Positions 6,896 through 13,581 of a stretch of DNA of 13,603 nucleotides are shown one piece after another. The DNA lies in NCBI GenBank assembly GCA_018372555.1, contig JAHAIU010000067.1:1-13603 (forward strand), in the 5' to 3' direction. The DNA is from Clostridium sp. (GTDB lineage Bacteria; Bacillota; Clostridia; Clostridiales; Clostridiaceae). The translations under genes and the position numbers were made by a program. Position 1 is the stretch's first letter. Each line of letters opens with the position of its first letter. Under the pieces are notes generated by a model that saw only the letters and a program-made list of their open reading frames with translations, was not told where the DNA came from and made no database searches.

Positions 6896-8062
6896 ATGAA
6901 AAGCTATAAAATGAAAAATAATAAATTTGTTAAGAGAAATATTAAGAAATTTAATGAAAGTTATTTCTTATTATTATCCTGTATCTTTATATTTACATTA
7001 ATATTTTTTGTAATAGCAAATTTTATAAGTTTAGATAAAAATTTTTCTGAGGTTGAAAATAGAAATTTACAAAGTAGACCTAGAATTTTATCAGAAAATT
7101 ATACAGAAAATTTAAATAGTTATGTTGCAGATCAATTTTTTAAGAGAACAAATTTTATATCATTTAAATCAAGAATTCAATTGATGATAGGGAAAAATAA
7201 AATAAACAATGTTTATATAGGTGAAGATAATCAGTTATTTGAAGATTTTAAAATAACATCAAATGAGGATTTATTTAATAAAATAAGTATTATTAATGAA
7301 TTTAAGAAATTAAATACAGATTTAAATATTAACTTTATGCTGGTACCCACTGCTACGAGTATTCTAAATGATAAATTACCAAAGTATTCACCAGTTGATG
7401 ATGAGATAGAATATATCAAAAAAGTAGAAAAAAATTTATCAGAAGATATAAACTTTATTACAGTATATGATAAATTAGAACAATACAAAGATGAATATAT
7501 TTATTTTAAAACTGATCATCATTGGACAGCTGATGGAGCATATTTAGGGTACAAGTCTTTTTGTGAAGCTATAGGAATAGAAGCTACTAATAAAGACAAG
7601 TTTCAAAGTATAATAGCATCCAATGACTTTTATGGCAGTCTATCTTCTAAGATAGGGCTCTATGGATTAGGTAAAGATAAACTGAAAATATATATTCCTA
7701 ATAATAAGAATGTATTAGTTAATTATGTTACCGAACAGAAAAAGGATACAAGTCTATTTAATAGTGAAAAACTTTATGATAAAGATAAATATCAAGTATT
7801 TTTTGATGGAAATCACCCACTTATAGAAATTGAATCAGATAAAAATACTGATAAAAAGATATTGATAATAAAAGATTCATATGCAAATAATTTTGTTCCT
7901 TTTTTAACAGAGAATTATGGAAATATTTCTCTTATAGATTTAAGATATTATAAAGATTCTGTTTCAGAGTATTTAGTTAATAATGATATAAAAGAAGTAC
8001 TTTTTCTATATAATGTTAATACTTTCAATGAAGATGACTCCATTTTTAATTTAGCAGCTTAG
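6896..8062 (+). CDS. DHHW-family protein, AlgJ/AlgX-like SGNH acetyltransferase partner
   Basis: This 388-residue protein has one N-terminal membrane segment (about 24-45) and a large extracytoplasmic domain. It begins with the ENRNLQSRP pattern common in the AlgJ/AlgX/DHHW group. The family signature TDHHWT is at residues 206-211, and a nucleophile-type motif IIKDSYA is at 325-330 with Ser328. By analogy with AlgJ and AlgX, D207, H209 and S328 would form the catalytic triad that moves the acyl group onto the polymer. The C-terminal VNNDIKEVLFLYNVNTF stretch is typical. AGGTG (6884-6888) lies 7 nt before the ATG. It is the last gene of the operon; no convincing terminator follows before the hflX promoter. 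The family is clear, while substrate and acyl group are unknown. Confidence 0.9.
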   Translation: MKSYKMKNNKFVKRNIKKFNESYFLLLSCIFIFTLIFFVIANFISLDKNFSEVENRNLQSRPRILSENYTENLNSYVADQFFKRTNFISFKSRIQLMIGKNKINNVYIGEDNQLFEDFKITSNEDLFNKISIINEFKKLNTDLNINFMLVPTATSILNDKLPKYSPVDDEIEYIKKVEKNLSEDINFITVYDKLEQYKDEYIYFKTDHHWTADGAYLGYKSFCEAIGIEATNKDKFQSIIASNDFYGSLSSKIGLYGLGKDKLKIYIPNNKNVLVNYVTEQKKDTSLFNSEKLYDKDKYQVFFDGNHPLIEIESDKNTDKKILIIKDSYANNFVPFLTENYGNISLIDLRYYKDSVSEYLVNNDIKEVLFLYNVNTFNEDDSIFNLAA

Positions 8063-8073
8063 GGGATAAATAC

Positions 8074-8102
8074 TTGACAATAACTTATAATATAAACATA
8101 AT
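8074..8102 (+). promoter_or_regulatory. Sigma-A promoter for hflX
   Basis: A perfect -35 TTGACA (8074-8079) and -10 CATAAT (8097-8102, 5 of 6) are separated by the ideal 17 nt. Transcription would start near 8109, giving a leader of about 75 nt before hflX. Confidence 0.75.
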
Positions 8103-8121
8103 TAATACAAAGTATAGAGTC

Positions 8122-8153
8122 CTGTCGCACAATTATTACTTTTTATGTGACAG
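8122..8153 (+). other. Hairpin in the hflX 5' leader
   Basis: CTGT and CACA on the left (8122-8131, with a 2-nt bulge) pair with TGTG and ACAG on the right (8146-8153), around a 14-nt AT-rich loop. No T-run follows, so it is not an intrinsic terminator. It may be a leader structure or a protein-binding dyad. Confidence 0.4.
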
Positions 8154-8184
8154 ATCTAATATATTATAAAGTAGGGTGATATAA

Positions 8185-9981
8185 ATGATATTTGGTAATA
8201 CTGAAGGAGTAAAGAAGACCTTTTTAGATGAGCTTGAAGGCTTATATAGAGCAAGGGTATTAAAAGATGAGGTTTGTAGTGAAGAGATAATTCAAACTAT
8301 ATCAAGAATTTCTTCTAATATAGAAAGAGAAATTAGTGTTGCTGTAGATAGAAGAGGGAAAGTTGTATCAATTACAATAGGAGACTCAACATCTGTTGAA
8401 ATAGGAATGATTGATATTAGAGAAAGGAGACTATCAGGAGTTAGGGTGATTCATACTCATCCAAATGGATATTCTAATTTATCAGCTTTAGATTTATCAG
8501 CTTTATTAAAGCTTAAGTTAGATGCTGTTGTAGCTATTGGAGTATATGATGGTAAGATAACTGACTATTCTCTTGGAATGATAACAATTACTAATGATTT
8601 ATTAGATTATGAAGAAAAGTTAAATTTATCTTTAAATGAATTACTTTCTATAAATATTTTAGATAAGATTCAACATATTGAAGGTTTAATAAAGGAAAGA
8701 GAAATAACAGAAGATAATGCTGAAAAGGCTATCTTAGTTGGATCTGATACTAAAGAAAGTTTAGAGGAATTAAAGGAATTAACAAAGGCTTGTGATATTC
8801 CAGTATTAGATATGGTATACCAAAGCAGAAGTAAAGTAGATCCAGCCTTTTATATAGGTAAAGGTAAGGTTTTTGAAATAGCATCATTAAGACAAAGTAA
8901 ACATGCTAACTTAATAATATTTGATGATGAACTTTCAGGCTCTCAAGTTAGAAATTTAGAAGCTGCATTAGGAGCAAAGGTTATAGATAGAACTACATTA
9001 ATACTTGAGATTTTTGCAAGAAGAGCTAGAAGTAAAGAAGCTAAGATTCAAGTAGAATTAGCACAGCTTAAATATAGAATGAGTAGATTACAAGGTTTAG
9101 GTACTATGCTTTCAAGAACAGGTGGAGGAATAGGTACTAAGGGACCAGGAGAAAAGAAGTTAGAAACTGATAGAAGACATATTAAAGAAACTATTTATGA
9201 TTTAAATGATGAATTAAAGAAAATCAAGAAGACTAGAGAAGTTCAAAGGGAAAAGAGAAATAAAGAAAGTATACCTAAGGTTTCTTTAGTTGGATATACT
9301 AATGCAGGTAAATCAACTCTTAGAAATAAACTATGTGATATTGCAGCTCAAAAGGAAGTCCAAGGAAAAGAAAAGGTTTTTGAAGCTGATATGTTATTTG
9401 CTACATTAGATATTACTACTAGATCTATTATCTTAAAAAACAAGGGAGTTGTGACTATAACAGATACAGTAGGATTTGTTAGAAAATTACCTCATGATTT
9501 AGTTGAAGCTTTTAAGTCTACATTAGAAGAAGTAATTTATGCAGATCTTTTATGCCATGTTGTAGATGCATCTTCAGATAATGCTTTAGAGCAAGTTGAA
9601 GCTGTAGAAGAAGTCCTTGAAGAATTAGGAGCTAAGGATAAGGATACTATCTTAGTTTTAAATAAAATAGATATGGCTTCAGAGGAAAACTTAGAATCTA
9701 TAAAAGAAGCTACTAAAGAATATGAAACTATAGAAATATCTGCAAAGGAAGGTATTAATCTGGATGGGCTATTATCTTTAATTGAAGAAAAACTTCCTTA
9801 TAAAATGAAGAAATGTGAATATTTAATTCCTTATGATAGAAGTGATATAAATTCATATCTTCATAGAAATGGAAGAGTTTTAGAAGAGGAATATAGAGAA
9901 GATGGTAGTTTTATGGTAGTAGAAGTTGATGATGAAAGCTACAATAAGTCAAAAGATTTTGTAATAAATATACTACAATAA
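8185..9981 (+). CDS. hflX: GTPase HflX with N-terminal JAMM/RadC-like extension
   Basis: HflX is a ribosome-associated GTPase that binds the 50S subunit and splits or rescues stalled 70S ribosomes. The C-terminal two thirds are canonical: an HflX N-domain (about residues 180-270), the helical region rich in Arg/Gln (about 270-355, including the Gly-rich RTGGGIGTKGPGE linker), and a G domain with G1 GYTNAGKST (370-378), G2 Thr407, G3 DTVG (427-430), G4 NKID (493-496) and G5 SAK (519-521). At 598 residues it is about 170 longer than usual HflX. The extra N-terminal part contains HTHPNG (90-95) and SALD (100-103), with Glu49 upstream, matching the E...HxHP...SxxD zinc-binding pattern of JAMM/RadC domains. 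A GGGTG site precedes the ATG. It has its own promoter and terminator and stands alone. Confidence 0.95.
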   Translation: MIFGNTEGVKKTFLDELEGLYRARVLKDEVCSEEIIQTISRISSNIEREISVAVDRRGKVVSITIGDSTSVEIGMIDIRERRLSGVRVIHTHPNGYSNLSALDLSALLKLKLDAVVAIGVYDGKITDYSLGMITITNDLLDYEEKLNLSLNELLSINILDKIQHIEGLIKEREITEDNAEKAILVGSDTKESLEELKELTKACDIPVLDMVYQSRSKVDPAFYIGKGKVFEIASLRQSKHANLIIFDDELSGSQVRNLEAALGAKVIDRTTLILEIFARRARSKEAKIQVELAQLKYRMSRLQGLGTMLSRTGGGIGTKGPGEKKLETDRRHIKETIYDLNDELKKIKKTREVQREKRNKESIPKVSLVGYTNAGKSTLRNKLCDIAAQKEVQGKEKVFEADMLFATLDITTRSIILKNKGVVTITDTVGFVRKLPHDLVEAFKSTLEEVIYADLLCHVVDASSDNALEQVEAVEEVLEELGAKDKDTILVLNKIDMASEENLESIKEATKEYETIEISAKEGINLDGLLSLIEEKLPYKMKKCEYLIPYDRSDINSYLHRNGRVLEEEYREDGSFMVVEVDDESYNKSKDFVINILQ

Positions 9982-9999
9982 GTCATAAATTAAACAATG

Positions 10000-10034
10000 C
10001 TGCAATGAAGGTTAGACTTTATTGCAGTTTTTTT
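10000..10034 (+). terminator. Intrinsic terminator after hflX
   Basis: An 11-bp stem, CTGCAATGAAG (10000-10010) with CTTTATTGCAG (10017-10027), has a 6-nt loop and one G-U pair. Seven T follow directly. It begins 18 nt after the hflX stop. Confidence 0.92.
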
Positions 10035-10051
10035 ATATAATAAATTGTAAT

Positions 10052-10259
10052 AATATATATGTTTCAATAAATAATATACATTTTGAGTAATTATGTAATT
10101 TTAAGTGGAAAATAGTCTTGAAATAAAATTATATTGATTGAAAGCATGGATCTTTTAATTTTTATATAAGTTGGTATGTAATTATATAACTGAAATATTT
10201 TAAATATCAATTAACTTAATAAAATGTAAAGATATTATTGTAACTTATATACAATTATT
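10052..10259 (+). repeat. Left arm of a ~205-bp imperfect inverted repeat flanking the nucleotidyltransferase gene
   Basis: This arm fills the spacer between the hflX terminator and the nucleotidyltransferase ribosome-binding site. Compared by hand with the reverse complement of 11173-11375, three collinear blocks stand out. Block 10052-10101 matches 11326-11375 at 45 of 50 positions. Block 10138-10173 matches 11258-11293 at 32 of 36. Block 10212-10259 matches 11173-11218 at 40 of 46, plus a 2-nt indel. The segments between are more diverged, with short indels. I saw no short ORF here and no convincing promoter; a weak TTGAAA (10138) to TATATA (10163) pair is possible. Confidence 0.88.
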
Positions 10260-10277
10260 ATAAGGGTGGGATGAGTA

Positions 10278-11177
10278 ATGGCAAAATCAGTAGCAGAATA
10301 TCAAAACTCATATTTAGAAATAACTGAAATCTTAAAGAAGAATCCTAATGTTATTTCAATATTTGTTTTTGGTAGTATGGTTTCAGGTGATTTATGGGAA
10401 GGCTCAAATATAGATTTATTTGTAATATATAAAGATGGATTTAATAAGATAAGAGATATTTATTCAGAAGTATTAGATATACCAGTACATATTAAATTTC
10501 TTAGCAAGGATAGTTTTAAAAATTACTTAAAATCTGCAGGGAAAAGAGATTTAATTAAAAATTATTTAATGTCTTCTAAACTAATATACTCAATAGATAA
10601 TGAAATTAATGAGTTAAATCAACAAGTACTGTATATGATAGATAAAGATAAGGGAAGATGGAATTTAACATACCTAGGAAGCTTTTATAAGGAAGCCCGA
10701 ATATGTAGAAAGTATTTAAGTAAGGGTAGCAGGTATACTGCTCATGAATTAATAATTAGAGCTCTGAATAATTTTTCAATGCTTTATTTAAGTATAAATG
10801 GATATACAGTTACTAAAGACTCCTTAAATATGGCTTGCAATTTAAATGATGAATTGAATATTAGGGTTCAAAATCTTTTATATAAAGAAGTTAATGAAGA
10901 TAGTATAAAGGAATTATTAAATTATATGGAAGGTTATTTAGAGTTTAATATAATTAAGGCTGCTAAAGAAATGATTGATTTTATTAAAAAGGAAAATAAA
11001 TACCTTAGTGCTTTTGAAATCGATAATAATAGTTATTTTGAAAACTTTAAGATTAAAACAGAGGAAATTTTAAAGGTTTTACATAATAATAATATTTTAG
11101 TTAAAGAAAAAAGAGAATTTAGAGATGAAAAAGGTATTTTATTATCTATGGAAAATGTTTATAGATATAAAGAATAA
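10278..11177 (+). CDS. Nucleotidyltransferase-fold (MNT/pol-beta-type) protein with helical C-terminal domain
   Basis: This 299-residue soluble protein begins with a minimal-nucleotidyltransferase-like domain. The pattern FVFGSMVSGD (29-38, GS at 32-33) followed by SNIDLFVIYKDG (43-54) matches the usual GS...G...SDxDL core. However, the first metal-binding Asp is Asn44 here; only Asp46 remains. The strand where a third acid is expected reads VHIKF (70-74) and has no Asp or Glu. Residues about 115-240 look mostly helical, and the C-terminus is Lys-rich. Related folds include aminoglycoside adenylyltransferases and MNT antitoxins, but I cannot assign a substrate or role, and no toxin-like HEPN partner gene is adjacent. 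GGGTGGG (10264-10270) lies 7 nt before the ATG. The gene sits exactly between the two arms of a long inverted repeat, the right arm overlapping its stop codon. Confidence 0.75.
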   Translation: MAKSVAEYQNSYLEITEILKKNPNVISIFVFGSMVSGDLWEGSNIDLFVIYKDGFNKIRDIYSEVLDIPVHIKFLSKDSFKNYLKSAGKRDLIKNYLMSSKLIYSIDNEINELNQQVLYMIDKDKGRWNLTYLGSFYKEARICRKYLSKGSRYTAHELIIRALNNFSMLYLSINGYTVTKDSLNMACNLNDELNIRVQNLLYKEVNEDSIKELLNYMEGYLEFNIIKAAKEMIDFIKKENKYLSAFEIDNNSYFENFKIKTEEILKVLHNNNILVKEKREFRDEKGILLSMENVYRYKE

Positions 11178-11375
11178 TTATATAAGTTGCAATAAAGTTT
11201 TTACATTATATTAATTTACACTACATATTAGAATGTTAAGAAATTAAAATAATTTGACAACTTATATAAAAATTAAACTATATATGCTTTCAATTATGTA
11301 GTTTAATTTAAAACATTTTTACTTTAAATAACATAAGTACTAAAAATGTAGATTACTTATTGAAACATATATATT
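11173..11375 (-). repeat. Right arm of the ~205-bp inverted repeat (spacer upstream of mocR-type gene)
   Basis: This is the inverted counterpart of 10052-10259. Its inner end overlaps the stop codon of the nucleotidyltransferase gene and its outer end (CATATATATT, 11366-11375) stops 2 nt before the GGGGG ribosome-binding site of the MocR gene. It therefore makes up the whole MocR upstream region. No direct target-site duplication is evident outside the arms, and no terminator for the preceding gene is visible. Confidence 0.88.
11254..11284 (+). promoter_or_regulatory. Possible promoter for the MocR-type gene
   Basis: A perfect TTGACA (11254-11259) is followed by CTATAT (11278-11283, 18-nt spacer) or TATATA (11279-11284, 19 nt). 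The -35 overlaps the conserved CAACTTATATAA block (11258-11269). The -10 overlaps an 11-bp inverted repeat (AAATTAAACTA 11270-11280, TAGTTTAATTT 11299-11309). Both would suit repression or autoregulation. Confidence 0.4.
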
Positions 11376-11387
11376 TTGGGGGAAATT

Positions 11388-12791
11388 ATGAAAGAACTTT
11401 ATAATATAGTCTTTGAAGAGGAAATTCCTAAATATATTCAAATAGCTAATTATATAAAAAAATTAATAGATGGTAAAAAGATAAAAGATGGTGAAAAACT
11501 TCCTACAATAAGAGCTCTAACAGATATGTTAGAAGTAAATAAGGTTACAATAGTAAATGCTTATAAAAAGCTAAAGTCTGATGGGTATGCCTATCAAAAG
11601 GTAGGTTCAGGTACCTATGCTAAGAAGAGAGAAGTTATCTCCTTATTTAATAGAGAATACTCAAAAATAATTAAAAGCTTGACTTTAGAAAAATTAGAAG
11701 AAATTATTGATTTTACAGGAGAGACTAACTCTGAAGTTTATTTTCCAGTAGCAGAATTTAAGGATGTTCTAAATGAAGTTTTAGATAGAGATGGAGCAAA
11801 TGCTTTAATAGCAAAGGAAGCCCTAGGTTATGAAAATTTAAGAGAGACAATTAATAAATCTTTTTGGAATGAAGAATTAGATATAAGAAATCTTCTTATT
11901 GTCTCTGGAGCTCAGCAAGGTATAGATATAGCATCGAAAGCAATAGTAAATATAAATGATAATGTAATAGTGGAAAAACCTACATATGGTGGAGCAATTT
12001 CTGTATTTAAATGGAGAAGAGCTAATATTTTTGAAGTAGCCTTAGAAGAAGATGGTATAGACTTAATAGCATTTGAAGAAATTCTAAAAAAAAATAAAAT
12101 TAGTTGTTTCTTTACTATGAGCTATTTTCATAATCCAACAGGAATTAGCTATAGTAAAGAAAAGAAACTTAAAATATTAGAACTAGCAAAAAAATACGAT
12201 TTTTATATTATTGAAGACGATTATTTATCTGAACTTATTTATGATAATAATATTATACATGAACCTTTTAAAAAGTTAGATAAATACGATAGAGTAATAT
12301 ATATAAAAAGTTTTTCTAAAATATTTTTACCAGGGATTAGACTTGGTTATATGGTTACACCAACATCTTTTAATGAAATTATCCAAAGATCTAAGATTAA
12401 TACAGATATTACGACTTCAAGTTTAATGCAAAGAGCTCTTGAATTATATATTAGTAAGGGATATTGGAAAGAAAATATAGAATTTCAAAGAGAAGAATAT
12501 ATTAAAAAGTATAAATTAATGAAAAACTTAATTGAAAATGAATTAAATAATTATATTAGATATATTGATCCAAAGGGAGGCTTATATTTTTATTTAGAAA
12601 TTAAAAATAAGAATATTACCTCTAAAGAATTATTTTATAAATTAAAGAAAAGAGGAGTATATATAACTCCAGGTTCTATTTTCTTTAAGGATTCAGTTAA
12701 TGGAGACTATTATTTTAGAATTAGCTTTTCACAAACTAGTGAGGAAAAAATTATTAAAGGATTTAAAATTATCAGGGAGGAACTGTCTTGA
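11388..12791 (+). CDS. MocR-type regulator (GntR winged helix fused to class I aminotransferase domain)
   Basis: This is a PLP-binding transcription factor of the MocR/PdxR/GabR group (467 residues). Residues 1-75 form a GntR winged helix-turn-helix: IPKYIQIANYIKKLI, GEKLPTIRAL, NKVTIVNAYKKL, then GSGTYA. After a linker (about 80-105) comes the fold-type I aminotransferase domain with HNPTG (248-252), IIEDDYLSE (274-282) and the PLP lysine in SFSK (308-311, Lys311), followed by GIRLGY. All expected cofactor residues are present, so PLP or a PLP adduct is the likely effector. I start at ATG 11388, 5 nt after GGGGG (11378-11382); an upstream in-frame TTG (11376) overlaps that site. No pdxST genes are adjacent, so the regulon is unknown. 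It overlaps yigZ by 4 bases, suggesting one transcript. Confidence 0.93.
   Translation: MKELYNIVFEEEIPKYIQIANYIKKLIDGKKIKDGEKLPTIRALTDMLEVNKVTIVNAYKKLKSDGYAYQKVGSGTYAKKREVISLFNREYSKIIKSLTLEKLEEIIDFTGETNSEVYFPVAEFKDVLNEVLDRDGANALIAKEALGYENLRETINKSFWNEELDIRNLLIVSGAQQGIDIASKAIVNINDNVIVEKPTYGGAISVFKWRRANIFEVALEEDGIDLIAFEEILKKNKISCFFTMSYFHNPTGISYSKEKKLKILELAKKYDFYIIEDDYLSELIYDNNIIHEPFKKLDKYDRVIYIKSFSKIFLPGIRLGYMVTPTSFNEIIQRSKINTDITTSSLMQRALELYISKGYWKENIEFQREEYIKKYKLMKNLIENELNNYIRYIDPKGGLYFYLEIKNKNITSKELFYKLKKRGVYITPGSIFFKDSVNGDYYFRISFSQTSEEKIIKGFKIIREELS
12774..12780 (+). promoter_or_regulatory. Ribosome-binding site that fixes the TTG start of yigZ
   Basis: AGGGAGG lies inside the end of the MocR gene, 7 nt before TTG at 12788. 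There is no ATG at the right place, and the family's N-terminal motif begins about 18 residues in, so the TTG start is well supported. Confidence 0.85.
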
Positions 12792-13435
12792 GTTATACTA
12801 CAGTAAGAAATTATGGTGAAGATAGATTTATAGAAAAAAAGTCTGAATTTATAGGTTATGCTAAAAGATGTGAAAATGAAGAAGAAGCTAAGGCTTTTAT
12901 CAATGAAATAAAAGCTATGCATAAACAAGCTACTCATAATTGCTATGCATATGTAATAGGTGAAAATATGGGTATCCAAAGGTATAGTGATGATGGAGAG
13001 CCACAAGGAACAGCAGGTATTCCTATATTAGAAGTTATGAAGAAAAGCAATGTAACTGATTGTGCAATAGTAGTAACTAGATATTATGGGGGTATACTAC
13101 TAGGGACAGGTGGATTAACTAGGGCATATACTAAAGGAGCTTCAATTGCTATTAAAGCAGCAAAGGTAGTTGAGAAGGTTAAGGGGCAAAAGTTACTTTT
13201 CACTATGGAATATGATATGCTTGGTAAGATTCAATATATATTTAATGAAAAAAATTGGCACATTGAAGATATAGAATATACTGATAAAGTAGTGTTAAGC
13301 ACTATATCAGAAGTTTCTATTGTAGAAGAAATAGAAAAAGAAATAATAGAAGCTTCTAGTGGTAAGATTTTAATTAGTAAAGAAGATGAGGATATTTACT
13401 TCAAAGAAGAAAATAGGCTTTATAAGGTTATATAA
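12788..13435 (+). CDS. yigZ: YigZ/IMPACT family protein (UPF0029)
   Basis: This is a 215-residue member of the conserved YigZ/IMPACT family. The bacterial role is not settled; eukaryotic IMPACT is a translational regulator acting on Gcn2 signalling. The N-terminal domain (about residues 15-125) carries KKSEFIGYA, the signature RYSDDGEPQGTAGIPIL (65-81) and VTRYYGGILLGTGGLTRAY (96-114). The C-terminal part (about 138-200) fits the DUF1949 ferredoxin-like domain. Length is normal. The start is TTG, whose last two bases are shared with the TGA stop of the MocR gene (TTGA overlap), with a strong AGGGAGG upstream, so translation is probably coupled. I see no clear terminator after it. Confidence 0.94.
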   Translation: MSYTTVRNYGEDRFIEKKSEFIGYAKRCENEEEAKAFINEIKAMHKQATHNCYAYVIGENMGIQRYSDDGEPQGTAGIPILEVMKKSNVTDCAIVVTRYYGGILLGTGGLTRAYTKGASIAIKAAKVVEKVKGQKLLFTMEYDMLGKIQYIFNEKNWHIEDIEYTDKVVLSTISEVSIVEEIEKEIIEASSGKILISKEDEDIYFKEENRLYKVI

Positions 13436-13507
13436 TATATTTATTACCATTCAAGTAAATTTGATTTTCAAAAAGCTTGAAGCTTAGAATCACTTTATGT
13501 AGAAGAT

Positions 13508-13536
13508 TTGTAATAAAAAAATAATTATGATATAAT
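13508..13536 (+). promoter_or_regulatory. Sigma-A promoter for the yebC-family gene
   Basis: -35 TTGTAA (13508-13513) and a perfect extended -10 TGATATAAT (TATAAT 13531-13536) are 17 nt apart. It is 45 nt upstream of the start codon. Confidence 0.8.
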
Positions 13537-13581
13537 TCCACTTAGGTTAAAAATTTTAGATTAATGTTGGGAGGAATTAAA

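Noticed and set aside
5904..7488. Minus-strand open frames at 5904-6122, 6543-6770 and 7231-7488
   Set aside because: They lie wholly inside the strongly supported MBOAT and DHHW genes, have no ribosome-binding sites of note and resemble no family; they are antisense shadows of AT-rich membrane-protein codons.
8085..8090. TATAAT just after TTGACA as hflX -10
   Set aside because: It is only 6 nt from the -35; CATAAT at 8097-8102 has the correct 17-nt spacing.
10238..10264. TTGTAA / TATAAG as promoter of the nucleotidyltransferase gene
   Set aside because: The spacer is 15 nt and the start of transcription would fall inside or after the ribosome-binding site.
10040..11385. Target-site duplication flanking the inverted-repeat arms
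   Set aside because: Sequences just outside the arms (around 10042-10051 and 11376-11385) share no convincing direct repeat, so recent transposition is not supported.
11376..11387. In-frame TTG at 11376 as MocR start
   Set aside because: It overlaps the GGGGG ribosome-binding site for ATG 11388 and adds residues not expected for the family.
12710..13006. Minus-strand open frame of 98 codons
   Set aside because: It is antisense to the end of the MocR gene and the start of yigZ, both clearly coding, with low-complexity hydrophobic content.
13450..13481. Terminator after yigZ (TTCAAG / CTTGAA)
   Set aside because: The stem is only 6 bp with a 20-nt loop and no T-run follows.
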